Positions 1-10,743 are shown, counted from the first letter of the stretch. The stretch is 49,168 bases of DNA from Rhodobacteraceae bacterium bin131 (GCA_002239085.1 MPNP01000001.1:1-49168); one strand, 5' to 3'. Notes: a model not told the origin generated them from the letters alone. Translations and numbers: made by a program.

Positions 1-227
1 CTTAAGCGCATCATTGGTGGGTAACCTAACAAGCAAAAATTTAGTACTCATTGCAACTAATGGAATCAAAATGAGAAGGGGACATCAACGAAATAATCTC
101 TTCAACTTATCAAGTTTATTCATAAGTAAAGGAAAATTTAATTTAACACCTAGAATTAAGAATTTAAAAAATCTTTCCTGCGACTTTATACATTCTTCCA
201 AACACACCGTTTCGGTAGAACTCTACT

Positions 228-1163
228 ATGACATTTACCTTTGCAGATTCAGAATTTCCACCCCCTACTTGTTTTCAAGACGTTATCCTTAATTTACAAA
301 ATTACTGGGCAAAGCAGGGGTGCCTTATACTTCAACCCTATGATATGGAGGTTGGAGCGGGTACTTTTCATCCGGCAACGACTTTGCGGTCATTAGGTCC
401 GAAATCATGGGCCGCAGCTTATGTTCAAGCATCCCGAAGACCAACAGATGGTCGTTATGGAGAAAGCCCGAATCGATTACAGCACTATTACCAATACCAA
501 GTCGTAATCAAACCCTCTCCCGATGATTTTCAGGAACTGTATTTAAATTCGCTCCGTGCCATTGGAATTGATCAATCAATTCACGACATAAGGTTTGTTG
601 AAGATGATTGGGAAAGTCCAACGCTTGGGGCAGCGGGGTTGGGTTGGGAAGTGTGGTGTGACGGCATGGAAATTTCACAATTTACATATTTTCAGCAGAT
701 GTGTGGTCAAGCTTGCTTTCCGGTTTCTGGAGAAATTACCTATGGGCTAGAACGTCTAGCAATGTATGTACTTGATGCCGACCATGTGATGGACATGCCC
801 TATAATAAACCCAATCTTGGTCATAGCTTAACCTATGGTGACGTTTTTCGAAAATCGGAGGCTGAATATTCAAGGTGGAACTTTAATGTGTGTGATGTTG
901 CCAAAACAATGCAACACTTCAGTGATGCCGAGGAGGAGTGTCTTAAAATCTTATCACAAGATGAAGTTGACCCGAATCTAGGTAAAACAATCATTATGGC
1001 TCATCCTGCGTATGACCAATGCATTAAGGCTTCGCATTTGTTTAATCTGATTGACGCTCGGGGAGCTATATCGCCTACTGAAAGGCAAGCAATGATTGGC
1101 AGAGTAAGACACTTGGCCAGAAAATGTGCTGATGCTTATCTTATATCTGAAGAGATAGCTTAA
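228..1163 (+). CDS. glyQ: glycine--tRNA ligase, alpha subunit
   Basis: Catalytic subunit of the bacterial alpha2-beta2 glycyl-tRNA synthetase, which charges tRNA-Gly in the cytoplasm. The 311-residue length is normal for GlyQ. The class II core is clear: the N-terminal stretch [17 protein letters not shown], the motif-2 region [16 protein letters not shown] at about residues 121-137, and the motif-3-like [13 protein letters not shown] near residue 170. The ATG at 228 gives the usual GlyQ start; the Shine-Dalgarno is weak. The beta subunit follows after 25 bp, so the two are surely co-transcribed. Nothing unusual seen. The call is secure. Confidence 0.98.
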   Translation: MTFTFADSEFPPPTCFQDVILNLQNYWAKQGCLILQPYDMEVGAGTFHPATTLRSLGPKSWAAAYVQASRRPTDGRYGESPNRLQHYYQYQVVIKPSPDDFQELYLNSLRAIGIDQSIHDIRFVEDDWESPTLGAAGLGWEVWCDGMEISQFTYFQQMCGQACFPVSGEITYGLERLAMYVLDADHVMDMPYNKPNLGHSLTYGDVFRKSEAEYSRWNFNVCDVAKTMQHFSDAEEECLKILSQDEVDPNLGKTIIMAHPAYDQCIKASHLFNLIDARGAISPTERQAMIGRVRHLARKCADAYLISEEIA

Positions 1164-1188
1164 AGGTATCTCTGGAAAACAATCAACC

Positions 1189-3324
1189 ATGACTAGTCTA
1201 TTTGTTGAAATCTATTCGGAGGAAATACCTTCACAATTCCAAGGTGTTCTTGCCGATGCTTTTGAAAGTAACATTAAGCGAAACCTTGTCGAAAAAGGAT
1301 TAAGTCATGAACAAGGAATTACCTTTTCGACACCCCGTCGAATTGGTATCAATTTGACCGGAATACCTGCAAAGAGTCAAAGTACAATCATTGAAAAACG
1401 TGGGCCAAGAAAGGGTGCTCCTGATAAAGCAATTGAAGGATTTGCCAAATCAAACAATGTCCCAAAGGAAAATCTAGAAATCAAGCCGACCCCAAAAGGT
1501 GAATTTTACTTTTTCTCGTCTCGTGTTGAAGGAATCGCAACTCGCACTCTCCTTCCGAATATAATTACTAATTCTTTAAGTGAAATAAATTTACCCAAAT
1601 CAATGCGCTGGGGGAGTGGTCGAACAAAGTGGATCAGACCCATTCGATCATTAATAGGGATATTTGAAACTAGCAATGGGGCCGAATACATCCCATTTGA
1701 TTATGCCGAGATATCATCTGGTCAGTTCACTTACGGTCATAGATACATGAATCCCGGGCCGATTAAAGTCAATTCTTTTGATTCCTACGAAACATCCCTA
1801 AGAAATGCTCATGTGTTAATCTACCCTCATGAGCGCAAGCAAATCATTTTGGAAAGTATTGAAGTCAAATGTACAGAACAAGACTTAGAACCCCAAATTG
1901 ATGAAGATTTAATTGATGAGATTGTTGGTTTGGTTGAATGGCCAGTGGTACTAATCGGAGACGTCGAGAAAAAGTATCACGATTTACCTTCGCCCGTGCT
2001 CTATACAACCATGAAGAAACACCAAAGGTTTATTTCAGCCCGAAACAAAAATGGTAAAATTTCACATTTTATCATCGTAGCCAACATGGAGACCCCTGAT
2101 AAAGGAAAGACAATTCTTTCTGGAAATCATCGGGTACTGTCATCTCGGTTAGCTGATGCGCAGTTCTTTTTAGATCAGGACTTTAAATTTTATTCGCAAA
2201 GCGGACTTAAGGGTGCTTTAATAAAACTATCCAAAATCAGTTACTTCAAGGGACTTGGCTCGCAAAGTCAAAGAGTAGAACGTATTACTGCACTAGCAAA
2301 TGAACTAGCAAACTTAAGATGCTTTAATGTTGACCCTGGCTGGCTATCACAGGCTGCAACATATTCAAAGTTTGACCTTGTTTCAGAAACTGTCAATGAG
2401 CTTCCTGAATTACAAGGAATTATGGGGCGATATTTCGCGAGCCGGGAGAATCTACCTGAATGCGTTTCTAAGTCACTAGAAGAACATTACTACCCAACCA
2501 GCCAAGAAGGTCAGTTGCCTGTTGAGGACGTTGGAATTGTGGTTAGTCTTGCGGATAAGATTAATCATTTGGTTGGATTTTCATTGATTGGAGCCGCCCC
2601 AAGCGGATTAGGTGACCCCAATGCGGTCCGCCGAGCTACTATTGGTATAATCAGGATTATTGTTGAGTACCACCTTCGTGGAATCGGACTCAAAGAACTG
2701 ATTGAATTTTCAATGACTTCTCATCTTGAACAGATGGAGCTGAAATTGCCTACTCATGCAAGTTTTAATGATTCTAAAGAAACTATCTATCATTTTATCC
2801 TAAGTCGTTTCAAAAATTATCTCAAACAACAATTTAACTATGATACTGACATCATTAATGCCTGCCTTGCAGGAAATAGTAATGGTGACCTGAATCTAAT
2901 GTGTGAGCACATTAAAGTACTTGATAAGTTTCTACACTCGCCAGAGGGTAAAGACCTTCTTCATATTCACCGACGCATTACACAACTCTTATACAGCTCG
3001 GAGGCAAAGGCTTTGATAACAGAATTGCCAAGTCTTGATGAAGAACTGTTAGAGCAAGGGCCTGAACAAGAACTATACTGGGCCTTTCAAAGAGCAATTA
3101 AAGATCTGGCAGATCACAGTTGTTGCTCTCCAGATGAATTGGAATTTGAAAGCATTCTGAAATCCTTGACAAGACTTCGACAATCAATTGATTCCTATTT
3201 CGATAATGTCATTGTCTTTGCTAATTCGCCTAAAGTGAAAAAGAACCGCCTTGCTTTATTATCCCAGATCATTGAACCGCTTAATCAACAAGTAGACATT
3301 AGCTTGGTCACTCAAAAAATATGA
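1189..3324 (+). CDS. glyS: glycine--tRNA ligase, beta subunit
   Basis: Partner of GlyQ; it contributes tRNA recognition to the tetrameric enzyme. The 711 residues match the family (about 690-710). It begins with the typical LFVEIYSEEIPSQFQ, carries a central HD-like region (PTSQEGQLPVEDVGIVVSLADK, cited here in part as VSLADKINHLVGFSLIG) with the family signature PSGLGDPNAVRRAT, and ends in a DALR-type helical domain near VFANSPKVKKNRLALL. The ATG at 1189 lies 25 bp after glyQ. Its stop codon sits within the left arm of an 11-bp inverted repeat that separates it from ppdK. Secure call. Confidence 0.97.
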   Translation: MTSLFVEIYSEEIPSQFQGVLADAFESNIKRNLVEKGLSHEQGITFSTPRRIGINLTGIPAKSQSTIIEKRGPRKGAPDKAIEGFAKSNNVPKENLEIKPTPKGEFYFFSSRVEGIATRTLLPNIITNSLSEINLPKSMRWGSGRTKWIRPIRSLIGIFETSNGAEYIPFDYAEISSGQFTYGHRYMNPGPIKVNSFDSYETSLRNAHVLIYPHERKQIILESIEVKCTEQDLEPQIDEDLIDEIVGLVEWPVVLIGDVEKKYHDLPSPVLYTTMKKHQRFISARNKNGKISHFIIVANMETPDKGKTILSGNHRVLSSRLADAQFFLDQDFKFYSQSGLKGALIKLSKISYFKGLGSQSQRVERITALANELANLRCFNVDPGWLSQAATYSKFDLVSETVNELPELQGIMGRYFASRENLPECVSKSLEEHYYPTSQEGQLPVEDVGIVVSLADKINHLVGFSLIGAAPSGLGDPNAVRRATIGIIRIIVEYHLRGIGLKELIEFSMTSHLEQMELKLPTHASFNDSKETIYHFILSRFKNYLKQQFNYDTDIINACLAGNSNGDLNLMCEHIKVLDKFLHSPEGKDLLHIHRRITQLLYSSEAKALITELPSLDEELLEQGPEQELYWAFQRAIKDLADHSCCSPDELEFESILKSLTRLRQSIDSYFDNVIVFANSPKVKKNRLALLSQIIEPLNQQVDISLVTQKI

Positions 3325-3342
3325 TTGTTTGCAATCATATTT
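3317..3342. other. 11-bp perfect inverted repeat at the glyS/ppdK junction
   Basis: The arms AAATATGATTG (3317-3327) and CAATCATATTT (3332-3342) are perfectly complementary with a four-base loop TTTG. The left arm contains the glyS stop codon. No T-run follows the right arm, so a classic terminator is doubtful; an mRNA processing or stabilising stem between the two cistrons is as likely. It argues that ppdK starts at the ATG at 3361 rather than at the TTG at 3325, which lies inside the hairpin. Confidence 0.6.
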
Positions 3343-3360
3343 AATCGGAATCAAAACACT

Positions 3361-5856
3361 ATGGAATTCCAAATCATAAAGCGTGACTCAAAATTGAATC
3401 GGTCAACTTTTGGAGGTAAAGGGGCACGTTTATCGCAGCTCTCAAATATCGGGATTAGTACTCCACTTACCGCAGCTATTTCGATTAAAACCGTAAACGA
3501 GCTCAGTTCTGGTGAGCACATATGCGTTAAAAATCTACTTCGCTGTTTTCCTGGAAATTCAACTTTTGCACTACGGCCGAGCCCCGAATGGGGTGACTGG
3601 GCCGGTTTAAAATCCCTATTGAATGTGGGAATTTCAGAAAAAAATTTGAACAGTATTAGTAAAGAAATAGGACCGGAGAAAACCCAAGAACTTTATCTAC
3701 AGTCAATAATTGAATATGCCATTAGGGTTTTGAAACTTGATCCTGATTCATTTGAAGATTACACGGCAACAAGCACAAAACTTGAAACAGAAATTAAACA
3801 AGCGAAAAAAGAAATTTACAAGAATACTAATGAACATTATCCCAAGGAACCTGCAATACTTTTATCTAATGCTATCAGGTACATGGCCAATGCTTGGGAA
3901 AGTCCAACCGCACAAATGCTTCGAGAAGCACAGGGATATCCCCAAAATGCTGGGTTGGGTTTATTGGTTCAGCAGATGGTTTATTCTTCACAAAACGATA
4001 TTCATACGGTTGGGCACAGCAGAAACATTGATCGAGCTACTGGCAAGAGTCGTCACAGAATTGAATATTCCTCGTCCTTTGGTCATGAGCACGGTATGAG
4101 TGCAAGTAGACAAAAGCGTGCATCAAATCGATTAAAACTTGATCTCATCAAGTATCACAAGGTGCTCCGTGAAACCCAAAAGGACGAGTTTGAAATCACG
4201 TTTGTTGTTAAGAACGAAGTCCCTATTTTAATCGAGTATCGACCATCCCCTCGAAGTGTAGAGGCAGAAATCAATCTTGCCGTTGAGTTAGTTCATGAAG
4301 GAGTTATTGAGAAAAAAGAGGCCCTACTAAGGCTGGACCCTGAAAGCTTATCAAGGGCAATTCACTCTCGGATTGAAGAATTTGACCAATCAAAGATACT
4401 GTCTTCTGGAGTTGCAGCAAGTCCAGGTGCAGCATCCGGAGTCATTGCCTTTTCATCAAAAGCCGCTGAAGAATTTTTAGTAAAAGGTCAGATGTGTATT
4501 CTAGTTAGATTAGAAACGGGTCCAGAAGATATAAAAGGAATGTATTCAGCGAAGGGTGTTTTGACGGGCAGGGGAGGTCTTACTAGCCATGCAGCAGTGA
4601 TTGCTCGAAGTCTGGGTGTCCCGTGTGTTTCAGCCGCGACTCAATTGGAATTTGATGCTAAAGAAAAAACTCTCAGGGCTCAAAATGGAAGAATCTTTTT
4701 TGAAGGTGATTGGATCACAATTGATGGTTCTTCCGGTATGGTGATTGAAGGCCACGTTCCCAAAGTTCATCCGAGCCTTAATGCTAACTTTGAAGAGTTT
4801 ATGTCATGGGCTGATTATTACCGATCAATTGGATTAAGAGCAAATGCTGACACAATTGAAGAAGTTCGAGTCGCTAAAGGTTTCAATGCCGAAGGCATTG
4901 GTCTTTGCCGAACAGAGCATATGTTTTTCGCTGAATCCCGCTTAACGACAATGCGCGAAATGATTTTTACTGACAGTTCTGAGGAACGAAAGTTGGTTCT
5001 ACGTAAACTCTTGCCTATGCAGCAGGCCGATTTCTATTCAATTTTCAAGGCCATGAGCGGAAACCCAGTATGTTTTCGTCTTTTTGACCCACCCCTGCAT
5101 GAGTTTTTACCCCGTGACAAAGATGAAATGCAAGAATTGGCTAATGCCTTGGATTTACCTTTGAGTAAGGTCATTGCACGATGCGATGAATTGCGCGAAT
5201 TTAATCCGATGCTTGGTTTAAGAGGAGTCAGGCTCGGCATAACTATCCCTGAAATATACGAGATGCAGGCCAAAGCGATTTTTCTTGCAGCAGCTGACCT
5301 TCATACCCAAGGCGAAAAGGCCTTACCAGAAATAATGATTCCTCTGGTGTCTATGAATCGTGAAGTTGAGTTAATCCATGACCTTGTGACGGTTGCCGCA
5401 GATGAAATTCAATCCGAATTTGGGATTGTGATTGATTATAAAGTTGGTGTGATGGTTGAAACTCCTCGTGCCGCTATGCGAGCCGGTGAGATCGCCGTCA
5501 ATTCCGATTTTCTAAGTTTTGGAACGAATGACTTAACGCAGTTGACTTATGGAATAAGTCGCGACGATTCAGCCAGAATTATTGATGAATATATCAATAA
5601 AGAAGTTCTGGCAGTTGACCCCTTTGTTTCACTTGATCGCGAGGGTGTTGGTGAATTATTGCAATTGGCTGTTAAAAGGGGGCGAAGGGTTAAGCCTAAC
5701 TTAACCATTTCGATTTGTGGTGAGCACTCAGCTGATATTAACACAATTAGGTTTTGTCGAGAATCTGAATTTAACTATTTGTCTTGTACTCCGTATCGGT
5801 TGCCTATTGCTCGCTTGGCCGCGGCACAATGTGCCATTCGCTGGGAACTTGAATAA
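3361..5856 (+). CDS. ppdK: pyruvate, phosphate dikinase with a divergent ATP-grasp domain
   Basis: PPDK interconverts pyruvate + ATP + Pi and PEP + AMP + PPi. The swivelling phosphohistidine domain (GRGGLTSHAAVIARS, His near residue 409) and the C-terminal TIM barrel (GLCRTEHMFF, VGVMVETPRAA, SFGTNDLTQ, GEHSAD, and the active-site Cys in LSCTPYRLP near residue 808) are intact. The N-terminal ATP-grasp half is unusual. FGGKGARLSQL keeps the expected Lys, but the family's glycine-rich SMPGMMDT loop is replaced by a PSPEWGDWAGLKS stretch, and the segment that usually reads like GVAFTRDPATG is HSRNIDRATGKSR. At 831 residues it is shorter than the usual 870-900. I prefer the ATG at 3361; an in-frame TTG at 3325 would add 12 residues inside a hairpin. 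The position after glyS is typical for alphaproteobacteria. Confidence 0.9.
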   Translation: MEFQIIKRDSKLNRSTFGGKGARLSQLSNIGISTPLTAAISIKTVNELSSGEHICVKNLLRCFPGNSTFALRPSPEWGDWAGLKSLLNVGISEKNLNSISKEIGPEKTQELYLQSIIEYAIRVLKLDPDSFEDYTATSTKLETEIKQAKKEIYKNTNEHYPKEPAILLSNAIRYMANAWESPTAQMLREAQGYPQNAGLGLLVQQMVYSSQNDIHTVGHSRNIDRATGKSRHRIEYSSSFGHEHGMSASRQKRASNRLKLDLIKYHKVLRETQKDEFEITFVVKNEVPILIEYRPSPRSVEAEINLAVELVHEGVIEKKEALLRLDPESLSRAIHSRIEEFDQSKILSSGVAASPGAASGVIAFSSKAAEEFLVKGQMCILVRLETGPEDIKGMYSAKGVLTGRGGLTSHAAVIARSLGVPCVSAATQLEFDAKEKTLRAQNGRIFFEGDWITIDGSSGMVIEGHVPKVHPSLNANFEEFMSWADYYRSIGLRANADTIEEVRVAKGFNAEGIGLCRTEHMFFAESRLTTMREMIFTDSSEERKLVLRKLLPMQQADFYSIFKAMSGNPVCFRLFDPPLHEFLPRDKDEMQELANALDLPLSKVIARCDELREFNPMLGLRGVRLGITIPEIYEMQAKAIFLAAADLHTQGEKALPEIMIPLVSMNREVELIHDLVTVAADEIQSEFGIVIDYKVGVMVETPRAAMRAGEIAVNSDFLSFGTNDLTQLTYGISRDDSARIIDEYINKEVLAVDPFVSLDREGVGELLQLAVKRGRRVKPNLTISICGEHSADINTIRFCRESEFNYLSCTPYRLPIARLAAAQCAIRWELE

Positions 5857-5876
5857 AGTTGTTCAAAGCCACATTT

Positions 5877-5894
5877 AAGTTCAAACTTGAACTT
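5877..5894. other. inverted repeat downstream of ppdK
   Basis: AAGTTCAA (5877-5884) and TTGAACTT (5887-5894) form a perfect 8-bp palindrome with a 2-base centre, 20 bp after the ppdK stop. It is followed by an A-rich rather than T-rich tract, so it would suit a terminator poorly on the + strand. A protein-binding palindrome for the downstream gene is possible. Function unknown. Confidence 0.4.
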
Positions 5895-5982
5895 TAAAAA
5901 ATAAAAGTTATTATGTTAGTCGCACAGGCAATAACCATAACCCAAGAGAGCAGTAAAACTTTTAGCTAAATTTGGTTATTTG

Positions 5983-6828
5983 ATGACTTATATACGACAA
6001 ATATTCATTGTAATTATTGCTATTTCAGTGATTGAAATGGTTGGAAAGTGGCCGGGACAGTTGCATGCTGAACCAGCACAATACATTCTCAGCTCCTCCA
6101 CCACAACTCTACTTGAAACTCGTGATGAGCTGTTAGATTTGGGAAATCTAAATCCTAATCTTCTTGCGTTTAAAGCTCCACTTCCTCGCCCTGAATCGCT
6201 TCAGAACGATAAAGATGTCATTTGGCTCTATCGTATTGACTTTGTAAAAAGTTCAGAATCGACACCAATTAAGATTTTACGTGATAGAATGGCCTCCGCG
6301 AAAAGCTTCAAGGTGGTAAGTGCTTATTCAACAAAAACTCCACAAGTAATTAACCAATCCAGAAACAGCAATAATACCGCAAGCCTCAAAATCCTTGACT
6401 TTGAACCGCCAATTCAGCGTAATTTTGTTGCCAAGGTAAGTGAAGCTGAATTCCAATGTATGGCTGAAGCAATTTTCTTTGAAGCTAGGGGTGAACCTCT
6501 TGCCGGTAAGTATGCAGTTGGTGAAGTGATTTTAAACAGGGTTAAATCCAAAGCGTTTCCAAATACAATTTGTGGTGTTGTCAGACAGGGTGGAACTAAA
6601 AGGGCACAATGTCAGTTTAGTTATTATTGTGATGGTCGTTCAGAAAAGATCAGTGAACCAGAGAGTTTTAAGGGGATTATGAAGATCACCCATAATATAA
6701 TTCATGGTCTCTACACTCCTACTACAAAGGGTGCAACTTACTTTCATGCACTGAGTTCAAATCCACGTTGGAGTAAGGTTTTTCAACATACCGCAACGGT
6801 AGGTTACCATAAATTTTACGCCAATTGA
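5983..6828 (+). CDS. SleB-family cell wall hydrolase, exported
   Basis: The C-terminal half (about residues 155-281) is a Hydrolase_2/SleB-type domain: CMAEAIFFEARGEPLAGK holds the expected catalytic Glu, followed by AVGEVILNRV, CGVVRQG, CQFSYYCDG and a closing TVGYHKFYAN. Such enzymes cut the glycan strands of peptidoglycan. The N-terminus has a short basic start and a hydrophobic segment (IFIVIIAISVIEMVG) followed by AEP, consistent with a signal peptide or an anchor. A poorly conserved linker of about 100 residues lies between. An in-frame TTG at 5980 directly precedes the ATG I chose. It stands alone between ppdK and glmM. Domain call is firm; the exact physiological role in wall turnover is not shown by the sequence. 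Confidence 0.85.
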   Translation: MTYIRQIFIVIIAISVIEMVGKWPGQLHAEPAQYILSSSTTTLLETRDELLDLGNLNPNLLAFKAPLPRPESLQNDKDVIWLYRIDFVKSSESTPIKILRDRMASAKSFKVVSAYSTKTPQVINQSRNSNNTASLKILDFEPPIQRNFVAKVSEAEFQCMAEAIFFEARGEPLAGKYAVGEVILNRVKSKAFPNTICGVVRQGGTKRAQCQFSYYCDGRSEKISEPESFKGIMKITHNIIHGLYTPTTKGATYFHALSSNPRWSKVFQHTATVGYHKFYAN

Positions 6829-6906
6829 GATAAACTGAAAATTCATTTTACTCCATCTCACTAGTTTGGTTACCTATAATGGTACCTCATTCATTAGAGG
6901 TTAATC

Positions 6907-8250
6907 ATGGCTTATAAATATTTCCGAACAGATGGCATCCGCGGTCAGGCTAACACCTTTCCGATGACTGCTGAGACGGCATTGCGAATCGGTATGGCAG
7001 TGGGCTCTCACTTTCGGGTCAACGATAAGAATAACCATCGCGTAGTCATTGGTAAGGATACCAGAAGATCGGGATATATGCTTGAAAATGCCCTAACTGC
7101 CGGTCTCGCGGCTATGGGAATGAATGTTCTACTTCTTGGTCCGATCCCGACGCCTGCAATTGGATTACTGACTCGATCAATGCGTGCCGACCTTGGGCTC
7201 ATGATAACCGCTTCTCACAACACTCATGAGGATAATGGATTTAAATTGTTCGGTCCTGACGGTTTCAAACTGTCACAATCCGAAGAGCGAAAAATTGAAA
7301 GCTTGATTGATAGCCATCTCAACCTTGTGGGGCCTTCAGAAATTGGTTCAGCTAAACGAATTGATGGTGTTTTAGGGCGTTATGTTGAATTTGTCAAAAC
7401 GACAGTACCCAAAAATCTCCGCCTTGATGGATTACGTATTGTGATTGACTGTGCCAATGGGGCTGGCTATAAAGTCGCACCTGAAATACTGTGGGAACTT
7501 GGTGCCGAAGTAGTTCCTCTAGGTGTTCAACCCAACGGTTTAAATATTAACGATAATTGTGGTTCTACGCATCCACAATCATTGATTAATAAAATGAAAG
7601 AAACGCGCTCGGATTTAGGAATTGCATTGGATGGTGATGCTGACCGGGTCTTGATGTGTGATGAGAAAGGGATAGTGATTGACGGCGATCAAATTCTGGC
7701 TTTGCTTGCCAAGGATAAATCAAAAAATAAAACCCTTAAGAAAGCAACAGTCGTAGCCACAGTGATGTCTAATCTAGGACTAGAAAGATTTTTAGCTTCC
7801 GCAGATATCAAACTTGCTCGGACCCAGGTTGGAGATCGATTTGTAACAGAAAAGATGGTTAAAGAAGGGTATAATTTAGGGGGTGAACAATCAGGACATA
7901 TCATCTTAAGTGATTACACTACGACTGGAGATGGTCTGATTTGTGCTTTACAGTTTTTAGCAATTCTTGTTAAATCGCAAAAGAAAGCAAGTGAGTTATC
8001 GCGGGTGTTTTCTCCCGTTCCACAAATTTTGAAAAACTATCGAGTCGGCGTTGGAGTCGACCCGTTGGCCCAAGAAAATGTTCAATTAGTCGTCAACAAG
8101 GCTAAGGAAAAACTTAAAGGGTGTGGACGGGTTCTGGTTCGCAATTCAGGAACTGAACCACTTGCTAGGGTAATGGTTGAGGGCGATGATTTAAGTATTA
8201 TTGAAGCCATCGCCGAAGAAATAGGACACGAAATTCTCAAAGCAAATTAG
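6907..8250 (+). CDS. glmM: phosphoglucosamine mutase
   Basis: Converts glucosamine-6-phosphate to glucosamine-1-phosphate on the way to UDP-GlcNAc, hence peptidoglycan and LPS. The protein is 447 residues, as expected. It begins YFRTDGIRGQAN, has the active phosphoserine in TASHNTHEDNGFK (Ser near 102), the metal-binding DGDADR near residue 241, the sugar-binding GGEQSGHII and the phosphate-binding RNSGTEPLARV close to the C-terminus. The third position of the TASHN-P motif is Thr rather than the usual Pro, a mild variation. A Shine-Dalgarno-like AGAGG stands just before the ATG. In many alphaproteobacteria glmM follows ftsH or folP; here it follows a wall hydrolase. Confidence 0.97.
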   Translation: MAYKYFRTDGIRGQANTFPMTAETALRIGMAVGSHFRVNDKNNHRVVIGKDTRRSGYMLENALTAGLAAMGMNVLLLGPIPTPAIGLLTRSMRADLGLMITASHNTHEDNGFKLFGPDGFKLSQSEERKIESLIDSHLNLVGPSEIGSAKRIDGVLGRYVEFVKTTVPKNLRLDGLRIVIDCANGAGYKVAPEILWELGAEVVPLGVQPNGLNINDNCGSTHPQSLINKMKETRSDLGIALDGDADRVLMCDEKGIVIDGDQILALLAKDKSKNKTLKKATVVATVMSNLGLERFLASADIKLARTQVGDRFVTEKMVKEGYNLGGEQSGHIILSDYTTTGDGLICALQFLAILVKSQKKASELSRVFSPVPQILKNYRVGVGVDPLAQENVQLVVNKAKEKLKGCGRVLVRNSGTEPLARVMVEGDDLSIIEAIAEEIGHEILKAN

Positions 8251-8342
8251 ACACTTAACCGAAGCTGACATTTACGGGTATTTTCTTTTGAACTGGAATG
8301 TGTTGTACCGTATTTGTATGAAATTTTCGTTTGAATAGAATA

Positions 8343-9557
8343 ATGAAAGCAGATTTAGAATACGATGTATTTGTCGCCGGCGGTGGATTGGCTGGTCTGA
8401 CGGCAACTCTGGCACTGTCTAATCTTAATCAAAAAGTCGGCTGTTGTGATCCGTACCATACGTATAATCCAAGTCCGATTAATCCCAATCAAGACCGTCG
8501 AGTTACAGCCTTGTTTCTTAAAGCAACTCACTTTTTAGAGAAACTTGGTTTGGCGTCATTCTTATCAAGAGAAGGGATTGGGTTTTCGCAATTAGAAATC
8601 ATTGATGACAGTCCAAAGGGCATTAAAAAAATTATTTTTGATTCAGACGAAATTGGTCAGGACAGATTCGGTACCTTTGTCCTGAATGCTTCTTTAAAAA
8701 CCGCTCTTCTTCAACACCTAGCCGACAATTCATTGGTCACATGCCATGGCGAAACCGGAATCACGAACATTCGTTCGCGTTCAGAAAAATTATGGCTTAC
8801 TTTGTCAAATGGAACACTCGTTTCAACCCGATTGCTTATTGCCGCTGATGGTAGACACTCGACAGTTCGGAAGATACTCGGTACTAAATTCCAATCGCTT
8901 GATATCCCACAAACTATTGCGTCATTTGACGTGACTCATCCAATTCCACACGGCAATCGATCCATTGAAATCCATGCGAAAGGTGGGCCACTTACACTTA
9001 TACCTAATCCCCATGACAAAAATGAAGCAATGTCTTCGATTGTGTGGATGGACGACCGGAAAGAATTTCCCAGTTTACTGAATTCAAACTTGCAGAAATT
9101 GAGTGAATTTGCGACTGCCAGATCTTTGGGCATTCTTGGGGATTTAACGGTGTGTTCAGCGCCCAAAACTTGGTGCTCTCAATTTCAAATGAATAATTCG
9201 CTTATCGGCGATAGAATTGTTTTTATTGCTGAAGCCGCTCATGTGTTGCCACCGATAGGCGCACAGGGGTTAAATTTGTCTATGGGTGATATCGATTTGC
9301 TAGTCAAAGGTATAAAAAACCAAGGCAATGATCCAGGTAATCCCGATACCCTTAAGTATTATCAAAGACAACGTTACCCTGAAACACTTACTCTTATGGG
9401 CGGAGTAATGGGACTTAACACCCTCTCAATTGCTCAGTTTGACTTCATAGCTAAACTACGACGAATCGGTTTGGTTAATGTTGCAAAAATACCTTTAGCC
9501 AAAAAATCTTTGATACACTTTGGCATGGGAAATTTTAATCCCATTAATGTACTTTGA
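8343..9557 (+). CDS. UbiH/UbiF-family FAD monooxygenase (ubiquinone biosynthesis)
   Basis: A flavin hydroxylase of the UbiH/UbiF/Coq6 family, which hydroxylates the ubiquinone ring during biosynthesis. Seen directly: the N-terminal FAD-binding GGGLAGLTATLAL, the ADGRHSTVRKILG motif, and the second FAD motif EAAHVLPPIGAQGLNLSM near residue 300. The start could be the TTG at 8331 or the ATG at 8343; the latter gives the normal short lead MKADLEYDVFVAGGG. The canonical GD before AAH in the second motif reads AE here (FIAEAAHVLPP instead of the usual IGDAAH), which is slightly unusual. Which ring position it hydroxylates cannot be told from sequence. It stands alone between glmM and ilvC. Confidence 0.88.
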   Translation: MKADLEYDVFVAGGGLAGLTATLALSNLNQKVGCCDPYHTYNPSPINPNQDRRVTALFLKATHFLEKLGLASFLSREGIGFSQLEIIDDSPKGIKKIIFDSDEIGQDRFGTFVLNASLKTALLQHLADNSLVTCHGETGITNIRSRSEKLWLTLSNGTLVSTRLLIAADGRHSTVRKILGTKFQSLDIPQTIASFDVTHPIPHGNRSIEIHAKGGPLTLIPNPHDKNEAMSSIVWMDDRKEFPSLLNSNLQKLSEFATARSLGILGDLTVCSAPKTWCSQFQMNNSLIGDRIVFIAEAAHVLPPIGAQGLNLSMGDIDLLVKGIKNQGNDPGNPDTLKYYQRQRYPETLTLMGGVMGLNTLSIAQFDFIAKLRRIGLVNVAKIPLAKKSLIHFGMGNFNPINVL

Positions 9558-9639
9558 CAAGTCTACTTACTTGTATTCAAATCTTAAAGGTTAGTTTAAT
9601 AGGGTTTAGAATTAATTTTCTTTATAGACCAAATAATGT

Positions 9640-9664
9640 CCAAAGTGATTTTATGACACTTTGG
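9640..9664. promoter_or_regulatory. 8-bp inverted repeat in the ilvC leader
   Basis: CCAAAGTG (9640-9647) and CACTTTGG (9657-9664) are perfectly complementary around a nine-base A/T-rich loop. The hairpin ends 10 bp before the AGGAG ribosome-binding site of ilvC, so it could act as an operator or a translational control stem. No leader peptide rich in branched-chain residues is seen, so classical attenuation is not supported. Confidence 0.4.
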
Positions 9665-9673
9665 CAAAAGTAA

Positions 9674-10708
<1,035 letters not shown>

Positions 10709-10743
10709 TTTATTTGAGGGGACTTCAATGAATCAATTTGGTG

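Noticed and set aside
14-292. 92-codon open frame at the left end, + strand
   Set aside because: It overlaps the secure glyQ start, has no ribosome-binding site and no recognisable protein pattern. The first 227 bp hold no gene that I can support.
3325-3360. TTG start for ppdK right after the glyS stop
   Set aside because: It lies inside an 11-bp hairpin and adds residues without family similarity; the ATG at 3361 is the better start.
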